Positions 35,175 to 44,431 of a DNA stretch of 64,000 nt are shown one piece after another. Source of the stretch: Gammaproteobacteria bacterium (GTDB taxonomy: Bacteria > Pseudomonadota > Gammaproteobacteria > Pseudomonadales > Azotimanducaceae). Location: contig JAUIED010000002.1 of assembly GCA_030428905.1 (NCBI GenBank), forward strand, positions 1 to 64,000, written 5' to 3'. The translations under genes were made by a program, and so were the position numbers. The first letter of the stretch is position 1, and the number at the start of each line of letters is the position of its first letter. A model generated the notes under the pieces. The model was not told the DNA's origin and did not search any database. It saw nothing but the letters and a program-made list of their open reading frames with translations.

Positions 35175-36203
35175 TTACCCAGCCACGGCCCGCGCAACCT
35201 CACCCCAGCGCGGCAAGTTGCCCGGATTCCTGGCTATATCCTCCGCCGCCAGGTACATGACCACCCGCCCAGCCACACCCTCGTAACGCGCCTTCAACGC
35301 ATCCGCCATGTCGTCCCACCGGGCAACCAGCGCGAAGTGTTCGAGCATCTCGTCGGTGATGGTATCGGCCAGGCCGCCGAAGTCGCCGGCACGCATCAGT
35401 TCGCGGAGCTTGGGTGTTGTGCCTTCGAAGCCGAGGTCGTCGAACTGAAAGGCGTAGTTCGGTGTGGAGCCGTAGAAGGCGATCTGTGTCTTCGCGCGCT
35501 GCAGCATCGCGGCCCGTTCTTCCGGCGTGTCGCCGGGCACCGCAAACACCGGCACGATCAGGTCGATGTCTTCAAGATGACGGCCCGCCTTTTGCGCACC
35601 GGCCTCCACCGCCGGTAGCAGACGGTTGCGAATGTAGGTCATCGAGTGCATGGGATGTACGTGTACACCGTCGCACAGTTCGCCCGCCACCCGGCACATG
35701 TGCGGGCCAACGGCGGAGATGTCCACCTTCACATCTTCGTGGTCATGCCGCGGCGGTGACCACTGCGCGGGCAACAGCGACAGACTGTAGTAAGGGCCTT
35801 CGTGATGCAGCTTTTCCTCGCCACGAAAGGCGCGGATACATGCCTTGAACGCCGCCACGTAATCACGCATCTGCGGTGCCGGCTTATCCCACACCGCGCT
35901 GTAACGGCGCTCGATGTGCGCCTGCACCTGCGAGCCGAGCCCGAGGCGGAACCGTCCCTGCGTGTTCATCGCCAGCTCCCAGGCGATCTGCGCGGAGATC
36001 ATGGGGCTGCGCGGTAGCGCCACGGCGATGCCGGTGCTGAATTCGAGTTGCGGTGCTGCCATGGCCGCAGCGGCGATGGTCATCCAGGGCGTTTGCCCTG
36101 CCTCGGTAAACAACATGCCGGAGAAACCGGCGGCCTGCAGTGCCTTCGCCTGATCCGCCGCTTTCACCCAGGTGCTGGCGCCACTCATCAGATCGAACTG
36201 CAT
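35175..36203 (-). CDS. LLM-class oxidoreductase, last gene of the steroid operon
   Basis: 342 residues from the ATG at 36203, which gives a normal N-terminus (MQFDLMSGASTWVK). LEFSTGIAVALPRSPMISAQIAWELAMNTQGRFRLGLGSQ and PVFAVPGDTPEER fit the LLM group often annotated as F420-dependent in steroid gene sets. It follows the MFS gene by 32 bases and is the last of 18 co-directional genes starting at hsaA. Confidence 0.9.
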   Translation of the reverse strand: MQFDLMSGASTWVKAADQAKALQAAGFSGMLFTEAGQTPWMTIAAAAMAAPQLEFSTGIAVALPRSPMISAQIAWELAMNTQGRFRLGLGSQVQAHIERRYSAVWDKPAPQMRDYVAAFKACIRAFRGEEKLHHEGPYYSLSLLPAQWSPPRHDHEDVKVDISAVGPHMCRVAGELCDGVHVHPMHSMTYIRNRLLPAVEAGAQKAGRHLEDIDLIVPVFAVPGDTPEERAAMLQRAKTQIAFYGSTPNYAFQFDDLGFEGTTPKLRELMRAGDFGGLADTITDEMLEHFALVARWDDMADALKARYEGVAGRVVMYLAAEDIARNPGNLPRWGEVARAVAG

Positions 36204-36235
36204 TCCCCTCTCCCGCTGTGATTTGCCCTGCAATC

Positions 36236-37531
36236 CTACCGCAGGCGAGACAGTGCCTGCGCGTAGTCTGCGGAGGCGCGCCAGTAGACCAGGGCACCGC
36301 CGATCACCGTTACCAGGCTGATGACCATGGCGTAGCGCACCGATTGCTGCGCGAGCTCGTCATGCAGCAGGTCGCTCAGCACACCTACCAGCAGCGGTCC
36401 GAGGCCCATGCCAATGAGGTTGAGCAACAGCAGCAGCATGGCCGACGCCTGGGCGCGCAGGTGCTCCGGCGTCAGCGCCTGTACTGCCGCGTAGGTGGGT
36501 CCCACCCAGAGCGCCGATACGACGCTGCCAAGGAACAGGAACACGCTGGCCACAGGCACATGAAACTCACCCAGCATCCAGAACTGCGACTCCGGCCAGG
36601 TGAGAAAGAGACCAAGGAACAGCACCGACGCTGCAGCGCCAATGGCCGGGAAGCGCAGCTGCCAGCGGGCGTCCCTTGCCGCCAGGCGGTCACAGATCAC
36701 GCCGCCGGAGATGCCGCCGATGAGCGAGCCGAGTGTGCCCACAAGCCCGAGCACCAGCCCCGCCTCGCTCAGGGACATGCCGTGCACCCGGATGAGAAAG
36801 CTGGGGAACCAGGCGCCCATACCGTAGCCCGCCAGGGCGGTGAGCCCCGCAGCCACCGCCAGCGCCACAAGCGACTGCACGCGCCACAGGTGCTGCACGT
36901 CTTGCCACATACTCTGACCGCTGGGCGTAGGCCGCTGCGCCGGTTCGCGAATGGTGGCGAGCACGACAAGCCCGAGCAGCATGCCGGGAATACCGAAAGC
37001 AAAGAATACCGCCCGCCAGCCATAAGCCTCGGCGATCAGCGCACCGCCAAAGAGACCAATGAGCACGCCGAACTGTGAGCCGCTGGCGTACACCGCCATG
37101 GCGGATGAGCGTTTCTCAACAGGAAAGTAGGCAGCGATCAACGCGTGGGAAGGTGGTGTACCGCCGGCTTCGCCGACGCCGACGCCGAGCCGGCACAGTG
37201 CGAGCTGCCAGAAGGAGGCGGCCATTCCACAGAGCGTGGTCATGGCGCTCCAGATAAACGCGCCAGCCGCCAGCACCCGGGTGCGCGACCAGTTGTCAGC
37301 CAGGCGTGCCACCGGCACGCCCATGGTGGCATACAGCACCGCAAACGCGAATCCGCTGAGAAATCCCATGGCCGTGTCGCTGGCGCCGAACTCCTCCTTA
37401 ATCGGCTCGAGCAGGATGGTGAGCACCTGCCGGTCGATGAAGTTGAAGATGTGCACCAGCAGCAGCACCGCCAGCACGAAGTAGGGATAGCGGGTGGTCA
37501 CGACGCTAGCCCAGCCGGGCCTGCCCCCCAT
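36236..37531 (-). CDS. MFS transporter, Spinster-like
   Basis: 431 residues, 12 helices. VHIFNFIDRQVLTILL (FxDR), MGVPVARLADNWSRTRVL (motif A) and CRLGVGVGEAGGTPPSHALI identify the same branch as the carrier at 13.8 kb. The ATG at 37531 lies inside the end of the SDR gene; a GTG at 37501 is an alternative start. It probably imports a steroid acid or exports an intermediate. Confidence 0.9.
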   Translation of the reverse strand: MGGRPGWASVVTTRYPYFVLAVLLLVHIFNFIDRQVLTILLEPIKEEFGASDTAMGFLSGFAFAVLYATMGVPVARLADNWSRTRVLAAGAFIWSAMTTLCGMAASFWQLALCRLGVGVGEAGGTPPSHALIAAYFPVEKRSSAMAVYASGSQFGVLIGLFGGALIAEAYGWRAVFFAFGIPGMLLGLVVLATIREPAQRPTPSGQSMWQDVQHLWRVQSLVALAVAAGLTALAGYGMGAWFPSFLIRVHGMSLSEAGLVLGLVGTLGSLIGGISGGVICDRLAARDARWQLRFPAIGAAASVLFLGLFLTWPESQFWMLGEFHVPVASVFLFLGSVVSALWVGPTYAAVQALTPEHLRAQASAMLLLLLNLIGMGLGPLLVGVLSDLLHDELAQQSVRYAMVISLVTVIGGALVYWRASADYAQALSRLR

Positions 37532-38261
37532 CCACGGCGATGGACTGGCCGCTCACGTAGCGGGCGCCATCGCTGCACAGCTGCACCACGAAGGCGCCGA
37601 TGTCTTCCTCGCACTCACCCACACGGCGCATGGGGATGCTCTGCTGGAACGCCTCAGCCTCTTCCGGGTTGTTCTCCATCCACCACACCAGCCCAGGCGA
37701 CTTGGCGTGCGGCAGAATGACATTGGCGCGGATGCCGTCCGCACCCCACTCACAAGCCGCCGCACGGGTCAGGCTGCGAATCGCTTCCTTGACCGCGGCG
37801 TAGGCGCCGAAGTTGGCCATGTCCCAGCGCATGCCGGCGGTACTTGCAAGGTTGATGATCACGCCATCACCCACAAGGTGCGGGTAAGCGAGCTTCATGA
37901 GCCGCATGGTGGCGAGCGGCCCGGACTCGAATCCCGCGGTGAACGCTTCATCGGTAACACCGTTGAGTGGGCCGAGCGGCACTTCCTGCGCGTTGTTCAC
38001 GAGAATCTGCAGGCCGCCGAAGGTGCCCACGGTGGCCTCGACGATGCGGCCGAGATCTTCGGCACTCTTGACGTCACAAGCCAACGCCAGGGCACGGCCG
38101 CCGCGTGACTCGATCTCCGCCACCGTCGCTTCGCACTTCGACAGCGTCCGGCCGGTCACCGCCACCGCCGCACCTGCACCGGCGAGCGCGAAAGCAATGC
38201 CCTGCCCCACACCCTGGCCTGCCCCGGTCACCAGAGCCACCTTGCCAGACAGTTCGCCCAT
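37506..38261 (-). CDS. short-chain dehydrogenase/reductase
   Basis: A 251-residue classical SDR. VALVTGAGQGVGQG is the cofactor motif (TGxxxGxG), NNAQEVPLG replaces the usual NNAG, and the catalytic block is SSer/Thr in IINLASTAGMRWD with YAAVKEAI (Tyr-x-x-x-Lys). VDGGQARLG ends the protein. It starts 11 bases after the MaoC gene. Likely oxidises or reduces a 3-hydroxyacyl-CoA or a ring alcohol; the exact step is unknown. Confidence 0.9.
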   Translation of the reverse strand: MGELSGKVALVTGAGQGVGQGIAFALAGAGAAVAVTGRTLSKCEATVAEIESRGGRALALACDVKSAEDLGRIVEATVGTFGGLQILVNNAQEVPLGPLNGVTDEAFTAGFESGPLATMRLMKLAYPHLVGDGVIINLASTAGMRWDMANFGAYAAVKEAIRSLTRAAACEWGADGIRANVILPHAKSPGLVWWMENNPEEAEAFQQSIPMRRVGECEEDIGAFVVQLCSDGARYVSGQSIAVDGGQARLG

Positions 38262-38272
38262 CTCGTTCTCCT

Positions 38273-38719
38273 CTATTCGTAAAACCGGCTGATGGTGTCC
38301 ACCACGCACGCCGGTCGCTCGCTACCGTCGATCTCCACGCTCACCCGCACCACCATCTGTTGCCCCCCCTTCACCGGCGTCACCTCGACAATCTCGCCGA
38401 CGCCACGAATGCGCGCCCCCTCTGGCACCGGCGCGGGAAAGCGCACTTTCTCGCAGCCGTAGTTCACACCCATAGACGCCCCTTCCACCGTCACCAGATC
38501 CGGCAGGAAGCGGTTCACCAGTGAAAGCGTGAGATAACCGTGCGCAATGGTGCGGCCGAAGGGGCCGTCTTTGGCGCGCTCCGGGTCCACATGGATCCAC
38601 TGGTGGTCGTCGGTAGCATCGGCAAATTGATCGATGCGGTTCTGATCGATGGTCATCCACGCCGTTGGTCCAAGGGTCTGACCCGCGGCGGCCGGTAAAT
38701 CGCTGAGTTGGATCTTCAT
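38273..38719 (-). CDS. MaoC-like enoyl-CoA hydratase
   Basis: A 148-residue single-hotdog MaoC/NodN protein. The hydratase region is FADATDDHQWIHVDPERAK and GRTIAHGYLTLSL (Asp/His catalytic pair of the family). It overlaps the SDR upstream by 4 bases (ATGA). It would hydrate an unsaturated CoA ester during ring C/D or side-chain degradation. Confidence 0.88.
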   Translation of the reverse strand: MKIQLSDLPAAAGQTLGPTAWMTIDQNRIDQFADATDDHQWIHVDPERAKDGPFGRTIAHGYLTLSLVNRFLPDLVTVEGASMGVNYGCEKVRFPAPVPEGARIRGVGEIVEVTPVKGGQQMVVRVSVEIDGSERPACVVDTISRFYE

Positions 38720-39489
38720 GCGCGCTGGCTCGATACCGACACGGTTTCGCCTGTCATGTAGGTCGAGTAGTCGGATGCCAGAAAGACCATCACGTTGGCC
38801 ACCTCCCACACCTCGGCGGCGCGGCCGTAGGCTTCTTTCGCTGTAAGTTCCGCCAGCAACTCGTCGGTAGTCACCTTAGCGAGGAAGGGATGCATGGCAA
38901 TGCTCGGCGCTACAGCGTTGATGCGGATGCCGTGCTCAGCGCCTTCCAGAGCCGCGCAGCGGGTGAGCGCCATCACACCGGCCTTGGCAGCGGCATAGTG
39001 CGCCTGTCCCTTCTGCGCGCGCCAGCCGAGCACGGAAGCGTTGTTGACGATCACACCGCCGCTGTTGCACATGGCCTGCATGGCGGCACGGGTCATGCGG
39101 AACGTGCCGTTCAGCGTGACATCCAGCACCACGTGCCACTGCTCGTCGGTCATCTCCATGAGGTTGGCGGTACCGCCGAGACCTGCATTGTTGATCACTA
39201 CGTCAAGCGGCCCGGCCGCCGCAAACAGCGAATCCACCTCCGCCTGCTGGGTGACGTTGCACAATTGCGTGGCCGGGCGCGTGCCCAGCGCCTCCTCGAG
39301 ACGGTCGGCCGCATCCGCCAGGCGTCCTTCGTGAATGTCCGAGATCATCACCGTAGCACCTTCTTCCATGCAGCGCTTCGCGGCAGAATAGCCAATGCCA
39401 GTGCCGGCAGCGGCAGTGACGAGCACGCGTTTGCCGGCCAGCAGGTCGTGGCTCGGCGGATACTCGGGCGGGTTGCGCAGATCCGTCAT
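38716..39489 (-). CDS. SDR, IpdF-like 5-hydroxy dehydrogenase candidate
   Basis: 257 residues from the ATG at 39489. GKRVLVTAAAGTGIGYSAAKRC is a modified Rossmann motif (TAAAGTGIG), the catalytic part is NNASVLGWRAQKGQAHYAAAKAG with Tyr-x-x-x-Lys. The long N-terminal RNPPEYPPSHDLLAGK and VFLASDYSTYMTGETVSVS are like the SDR known in actinobacterial HIP clusters as IpdF, which oxidises the 5-hydroxy group of the HIP-CoA intermediate. The assignment rests on motif resemblance plus neighbourhood (fadA6, echA20, ipdC). Confidence 0.85.
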   Translation of the reverse strand: MTDLRNPPEYPPSHDLLAGKRVLVTAAAGTGIGYSAAKRCMEEGATVMISDIHEGRLADAADRLEEALGTRPATQLCNVTQQAEVDSLFAAAGPLDVVINNAGLGGTANLMEMTDEQWHVVLDVTLNGTFRMTRAAMQAMCNSGGVIVNNASVLGWRAQKGQAHYAAAKAGVMALTRCAALEGAEHGIRINAVAPSIAMHPFLAKVTTDELLAELTAKEAYGRAAEVWEVANVMVFLASDYSTYMTGETVSVSSQRA

Positions 39490-39490
39490 T

Positions 39491-40372
39491 TCAGGCTCCG
39501 TATACCGGCTGCGGCGGCACCGATTCGTCGATGAGGGCGCGCACCACTTCATCGAGCTCGTCGGCTTCCCAACGGGCGCCCTTGTCACGCTCCGGGCCTG
39601 TGCGCCAGCCATCGGCGATGGAGAGCTTGCCGCCAAAAATTTCGAAGCAGCGGCCACTCACGGCGGAAGACCGCTCACTGACAAGCCACACCACCAAAGG
39701 CGCGACGTTGGCCGGATCGTACTGGTCGAAGCTGCCGTCTTCCGGCACCTTCATCATGTCGGCAAACACTTCTTCGGTCATGCCAGTGCGCGCCTGCGGC
39801 GCCAGGGCGTTGGCGGTGATGCCGTAACGGCCGAGCTCTGCGGCCTGTACGAGCGTGAGCCCCAGAATTCCAGCCTTGGCAGCCGAGTAGTTGGACTGGC
39901 CCACCGAGCCCAGCAGGCCAGCGCCCGAGCTGGTGTTAATGATACGCGCACACACCGCCCGGCCTTCTTTCGACTGCGTGCGCCAGTAGCGCGCTGCCTG
40001 GTTGCTGAGCGCGTAGTGGCCTTTCAGATGCACCGCGATAACCTGATCCCACTCCTCCTCGGTGAGGCTGGCGAACATGCGGTCGCGGCAGACACCCGCG
40101 TTGTTGACGATAGCATGCACATCACCGTACGCATCCAGCGCCGCCTGGAAGATGGCGCCGGCGCCAGCAAGGCTCGTGATGTCGCCGGTATTGGCAAGCG
40201 CGTGACCCCCGGCGGCCTCAATGTCGGCGACCGTCGCCGCCGCGGTTTGCGCATTGATGTCGTTGACCACGACGTTGGCACCCGCCGCGCCAAGCGCCAG
40301 CGCGTAGCCGCGACCGAGGCCGCCACCGGCGCCGGTAACGATGGCTGTTCTACCCGTACACAACCCGGCCAT
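39491..40372 (-). CDS. SDR, 17-beta-HSD type 4-like (HIP cluster)
   Basis: 293 residues, longer than classical SDRs. TAIVTGAGGGLGRGYALALG, NNAGVCRDRMFASLTEEEWDQVI, NTSSGAGLLGSVGQSNYSAAKAGILGL (catalytic Ser, Tyr, Lys) and a C-terminal extension (ARWEADELDEVVRALI) fit the multifunctional-enzyme-2 type found in steroid degraders. The ATG shares one base with the fadA6 stop (TGATG). Probably a 3-hydroxyacyl-CoA dehydrogenase on CoA esters. Confidence 0.9.
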   Translation of the reverse strand: MAGLCTGRTAIVTGAGGGLGRGYALALGAAGANVVVNDINAQTAAATVADIEAAGGHALANTGDITSLAGAGAIFQAALDAYGDVHAIVNNAGVCRDRMFASLTEEEWDQVIAVHLKGHYALSNQAARYWRTQSKEGRAVCARIINTSSGAGLLGSVGQSNYSAAKAGILGLTLVQAAELGRYGITANALAPQARTGMTEEVFADMMKVPEDGSFDQYDPANVAPLVVWLVSERSSAVSGRCFEIFGGKLSIADGWRTGPERDKGARWEADELDEVVRALIDESVPPQPVYGA

Positions 40373-41523
40373 CACAAACGCTCGATGATCGTGACGTTAG
40401 CCTGGCCGCCGCCTTCGCACATGGTCTGCAGGCCGTAGCGGCCACCGGTACGCTCGAGTTCGTGCAGCAGTGTGGTCATGAGCTTGGTGCCTGTGGCGCC
40501 AAGCGGGTGGCCGAGAGCAATGGCGCCGCCGTTGACGTTGGTTTTCGCGTGGTCGTAGCCGGTGTCGGCCAGCCACGCCAGCACCACGGGTGCGAACGCT
40601 TCGTTGATCTCCACCAGGTCGATGTCGTCGAGGCGCATGCCGGTTTTTTCCATGGCCCGCTTCGTCGCTGGCATGGGTGCCGTGAGCATCCAGATGGGAT
40701 CGTCCGCAAGGACGCTGATGTGATGGATGCGTGCCCGTGGCGTGAGGCCGTAGCGCTTCAGCGCCGCCTCCGAAACGATGAGCATGGCCGATGCCGCGTC
40801 ACAGGTCTGGCTCGACACCGCTGCGGTGATGCGGCCGCCTTCCTGCAACGGCTTCAGCTCTGCCATGGCCTCGAGCGTGGTACCGCGCCGCGGCGTTTCG
40901 TCCTGCGTGACGCTGTTGAGCGGCACGATCTCGCGATCGAAGCGGCCCTCATCGATGGCGGCGAACGCGCGTTCGTTGGAGGTCATCGCAAACCGCTCCA
41001 GATCCTCTCGCGACAGGTTCCACTTCTCGGCGATCATCTCCGCCGAATTGAACTGCGTGACCAGCCCATCGCCGAAACGCTCCACCCAACCGGGAGAGCC
41101 CGTGAACGGATCGCCAAAGCCGAATTCCTGCCCGGCCAGCATGGCGGCGGAAATGGGGATCTGCGACATGGCCTGCACGCCGCCGGCAACCACCACATCT
41201 GCGGTGCCGCTCATCACCGCCTGCGCGGCGAAGTGCACCGCCTGCTGGGAGGACCCACACTGCCGGTCGATGGTCACGCCGGGCACGTGCAGCGGCAATC
41301 CCGCCGCCAGCCAGCAGGTGCGGGCGATATCGCCGGCCAGCGGGCCGATGGTATCCACACAACCGAACATCACATCCTCGTAGTCGTCCGCCGGCACGTC
41401 ATTGCGCTCCACCAGCGCTTTGAGCACATGGCCGCCGAGGTCCGCCGGATGCACTTCGGCAAGGCCTCCGCGTCTGCGTCCGGTGGGCGTGCGCAACGCA
41501 TCGATAATGTAGGCTTCAGGCAT
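40372..41523 (-). CDS. fadA6: thiolase, FadA6-like
   Basis: 383 residues. The nucleophilic Cys89 is in [14 protein letters not shown]; the His/Asn block is [26 protein letters not shown] and [15 protein letters not shown] hold the other catalytic His and Cys. The neighbours (two acyl-CoA dehydrogenases, EchA20, IpdC, IpdAB) identify it as the FadA6-type thiolase that releases acetyl-CoA from the ring-opened C/D product. It lies 12 bases after the second dehydrogenase gene. Confidence 0.9.
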   Translation of the reverse strand: MPEAYIIDALRTPTGRRRGGLAEVHPADLGGHVLKALVERNDVPADDYEDVMFGCVDTIGPLAGDIARTCWLAAGLPLHVPGVTIDRQCGSSQQAVHFAAQAVMSGTADVVVAGGVQAMSQIPISAAMLAGQEFGFGDPFTGSPGWVERFGDGLVTQFNSAEMIAEKWNLSREDLERFAMTSNERAFAAIDEGRFDREIVPLNSVTQDETPRRGTTLEAMAELKPLQEGGRITAAVSSQTCDAASAMLIVSEAALKRYGLTPRARIHHISVLADDPIWMLTAPMPATKRAMEKTGMRLDDIDLVEINEAFAPVVLAWLADTGYDHAKTNVNGGAIALGHPLGATGTKLMTTLLHELERTGGRYGLQTMCEGGGQANVTIIERL

Positions 41524-41535
41524 AACGTGTTCCCC

Positions 41536-42504
41536 TTAAGATTCGAAACTGTTGTGCGGACCAATGGCGATACCGCCGTCGAGCACCGCTTGCTCGACCA
41601 CGGCAAGATGTTGCTCACGGCTGCCCCAGACGCCGGCCAGCGCCCAGGCCCGCTTCATGAAGTAGTGCAGGTCGGCTTCATAGGTATAGCCCATACCGCC
41701 GTGCACCTGAATGGCTTGCTCCGCGGCGAATAGCGCCGCATCGGTCGCGGCAATTTTGGCATGCGATACGGCCACCGGGCTGTCGAGCGCGGCGCTGGCC
41801 CGGTATACCACGGGCCGCGCGAATTCGAGCTTTACACGGGCATTGGCGAGCAGATGTTTCACCGCCTGGAAGCTGCCGATAGCCTGGCCGAACTGCTCTC
41901 GCGTGCCGGCATAAACAACCGCCAGGTCGATCATACGATCGGCGAGGCCGAGGAGTTCGGCGGCAGCCGCAGTTGCGCCCAGCGCCGCCGCGTAAGCACA
42001 CGCCTCGCGTGCCGCATCTCCTTCGGCCAGAGTGTCTCCCTGGCCGGTCACGGAAAACAGCCTGCGCCACGGATCGATACTGCGCACCGAAACAAGCTTG
42101 GCCGCGTCGCGTGCGAGCCACACCACCCGCTGTGCGTCCAGCAGCAGAATGAAATCCGCCGTATCCGCGTGGTTGGCGTAAGGCGCATCCGCGTGACAAA
42201 TGGCCACACGCGCGCCCTGTGGGCGCCGTCCGGCCGCGCCAAGGGATTGCAGCAGCGGCGCTGCAATCACCGCAGTATCCGCCAGCGGTTCCGGCAATGC
42301 GGTGCGGCCGACTTCCTCGAACAGCGCAATCGCCTCTGCCAGCGGCAGTGAAGCGGCGATGTCCACCAGCCCCATGTCCTCGAGCGCAGGCCACAGCTCG
42401 AGGCCGCCTTCGCGGCGCAGGCGCTCCGGCGGGTTCTGCCCGTCCAGAAACGCGCGCGTACCTTCTTTGAGCGCACCCAAGTCATCAGAGTAAGCAAACC
42501 GCAC
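41536..42504 (-). CDS. acyl-CoA dehydrogenase subunit (IpdE2/FadE32-like)
   Basis: A 322-residue shortened acyl-CoA dehydrogenase: normal members are about 380. It keeps the C-terminal helical part (QAIQVHGGMGYTYEADLHYFMKRAWAL) with a Glu in the catalytic-base region, but the N-terminal half is compact. In actinobacteria such short chains pair with a longer FadE to form heterotetramers active on steroid ring intermediates. It starts 2 bases after the longer dehydrogenase, which supports pairing. Confidence 0.86.
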   Translation of the reverse strand: MRFAYSDDLGALKEGTRAFLDGQNPPERLRREGGLELWPALEDMGLVDIAASLPLAEAIALFEEVGRTALPEPLADTAVIAAPLLQSLGAAGRRPQGARVAICHADAPYANHADTADFILLLDAQRVVWLARDAAKLVSVRSIDPWRRLFSVTGQGDTLAEGDAAREACAYAAALGATAAAAELLGLADRMIDLAVVYAGTREQFGQAIGSFQAVKHLLANARVKLEFARPVVYRASAALDSPVAVSHAKIAATDAALFAAEQAIQVHGGMGYTYEADLHYFMKRAWALAGVWGSREQHLAVVEQAVLDGGIAIGPHNSFES

Positions 42505-42506
42505 CG

Positions 42507-43661
42507 CTACGCCCTCGGCATGCCGAGCACACGCTCGGAAATGATGTTGCGCTGGATCTCGTTGGCGCCTGCATAGATCGGACCGGCCAGCGAGAACATG
42601 TAGCCGTCGAGCCAGCGCGCCTCGTCTGCGGCCTGCGGCGCATCAAGCTCGCCAGCGGCGCCAAGGATAGACAACGCCGTGCGGTGCATGAGCCGGTCCA
42701 GCTCCGACCAGAACACTTTGTTGCAGCTCGTTTCCGGCCCGACAGCACCACCGTTCATGAGCTTTCCTGCGGTCTGATAGGTGGAGTAGCAGTACGCCTG
42801 CGCATCCATCCACGCCTGCACCACCAGGGCTCGGGTCTGCGCGGAAACGTTCGCGCCGCGAGCGCGGCAGAGCGTTACCAGGCGCTCAGCGGTCTTCTGG
42901 AAACGCGCGGGCGAACGGAGCATCAGACCGCGCTCGAAGCCGGCCGTGGCCATGGCCACACCCCAGCCGCCGTGCTCCGGGCCAAGCAGATTTTCCGCCG
43001 GCACGCGCACGTCGTCGAAGAAGATCTCGGCAAAACCCGGATCACCGTCGAGCTGAGCGATGGGGCGGATGGTGATACCCGGCGAGTTCAGGGGCAGCAG
43101 GATCATCGACAGTCCCTTGTGCCGGCTGCTATCGGGATCGGTGCGAAACAGGCCAAAGCACCAGTCGGCGAACACCGCCCGCGACGACCAGATCTTCTGC
43201 CCGTTGATGACATAAGCGTCACCGTCACGCATTGCGCGGGTGCGTATTGCTGCCATGTCGGAACCGGCGCCAGGCTCGGACCACGCCTGCGCCCAGATCT
43301 CGTCACCGGCCGCCATGGCCGGCAGGAAGCGCGCCTTCTGCGCCTCGGTGCCGTACTCCATGAGTGTCGGACCGAGCAGGAAGATTCCGTTCTGGCTGAC
43401 CCTGCCCGGCGCATCGGCGCGGAAATACTCCTCCTCGAATATGAGCCACTCGATGAGGTCCGCACCTCGGCCGCCGTAAGCCTCGGGCCAGGTCACCATA
43501 CCCCAGTCGCCTTGCTTGAGGGTGCGCTCCCAGGCGCGGTGCGCCTCGAATCCTTCCGCGGTGTCGAACGACGGCAACCGCTCTGCCGGTACGTGTTCGG
43601 CAAGCCAGTCCCGCACCTGGGTGCGAAACGCCTGCTGCGCCGGTGTGTAGGTCAGATCCAT
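42507..43661 (-). CDS. acyl-CoA dehydrogenase subunit (IpdE1/FadE31-like)
   Basis: 384 residues, full-length. WSEPGAGSDMAAIRTRAMRD, AYVINGQKIWSSRAVFADW and GVAMATAGFERGLMLRSPARF are FAD and substrate contacts; AGPIYAGANEIQRNIISERVLG is the C-terminal FAD/dimer region. With the short gene downstream it most likely makes the IpdE1-IpdE2-type heteromer that desaturates the ring C/D product. Its stop is 2 bases from the next start. Confidence 0.88.
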   Translation of the reverse strand: MDLTYTPAQQAFRTQVRDWLAEHVPAERLPSFDTAEGFEAHRAWERTLKQGDWGMVTWPEAYGGRGADLIEWLIFEEEYFRADAPGRVSQNGIFLLGPTLMEYGTEAQKARFLPAMAAGDEIWAQAWSEPGAGSDMAAIRTRAMRDGDAYVINGQKIWSSRAVFADWCFGLFRTDPDSSRHKGLSMILLPLNSPGITIRPIAQLDGDPGFAEIFFDDVRVPAENLLGPEHGGWGVAMATAGFERGLMLRSPARFQKTAERLVTLCRARGANVSAQTRALVVQAWMDAQAYCYSTYQTAGKLMNGGAVGPETSCNKVFWSELDRLMHRTALSILGAAGELDAPQAADEARWLDGYMFSLAGPIYAGANEIQRNIISERVLGMPRA

Positions 43662-43663
43662 GC

Positions 43664-44431
43664 TCAGCTCGTTTTCTCGTCGTCGAAGGACGCTGCCTGG
43701 CCGGACGCCACGAACGCATCCCGCGCAGACTGGCTGTCCTCATGCATGTACATCTCGAATGTGAAGCCCTGCTCCCAGCGGTAGCTCTTATCCACGTCGA
43801 AGGGCTCAATACCGTTGAGCGCCTGCTTGGCGATACGCAGCGCATCGCGGGATTTCGACGCAATGACCGCGGCAAATTCCCGCGCCGCCTCGAGGTGCTG
43901 CGCCCGCTCTACCACCTGCGCCACACCGCCCACGCGGTAGGCATCCGCCGCTTCGATGCGCCCGCCAGTGAGAAACGCCGCCCGCACCATGGCATGCGGA
44001 AACATGCGCTGCATGTGCGACGCACCGCCCATGGCGCCGCGGTCGATCTCCGGCAGGCCGAAGTAGGTATCGTCTGCCGCAATCACCGCGTCCGACGCAC
44101 CGCACACACCGATGCCGCCGCCCAGCACGAAACCATGCGGCGCGCTCACCACCGGTACCTCACAGTCATGGATGGCCTTGTAGGTGAGGAAGTTACCCTT
44201 GTTGACTTCAACGATAGCGCCCGCATTTTCGGCCAGCTCCTTGATGTCCACGCCGGCACAGAAACCGCGCCCTTCGGCGCGTATGAGCAGGCAGCGCACG
44301 TCCGGGCGCCGGCCGAGCTCCGTGATGATATCGGGCAGCTCCATCCACATGCGGCCGCTGAAGGCATTCACTGGCGGATGGTTGAACACAAGCTCGGCAA
44401 CGCGCTCGGAAACTCTGGTTTCAAACGGCAT
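43664..44431 (-). CDS. echA20: crotonase-family ring C hydrolase, EchA20-like
   Basis: 255 residues from the ATG at 44431, which has GGAG six bases upstream. PPVNAFSGRMWMELPDII, LLIRAEGRGFCAGVDIKE, FVLGGGIGVCGASDAVIAADD, FGLPEIDRGAMGGASH and SYRWEQGFTFEMYMHED follow the EchA20 pattern very closely, including the RAEGRGF(N/C)AGVDIKE oxyanion block. EchA20 opens ring C of the HIP-CoA derivative hydrolytically. It overlaps ipdC by 11 bases. Confidence 0.92.
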   Translation of the reverse strand: MPFETRVSERVAELVFNHPPVNAFSGRMWMELPDIITELGRRPDVRCLLIRAEGRGFCAGVDIKELAENAGAIVEVNKGNFLTYKAIHDCEVPVVSAPHGFVLGGGIGVCGASDAVIAADDTYFGLPEIDRGAMGGASHMQRMFPHAMVRAAFLTGGRIEAADAYRVGGVAQVVERAQHLEAAREFAAVIASKSRDALRIAKQALNGIEPFDVDKSYRWEQGFTFEMYMHEDSQSARDAFVASGQAASFDDEKTS

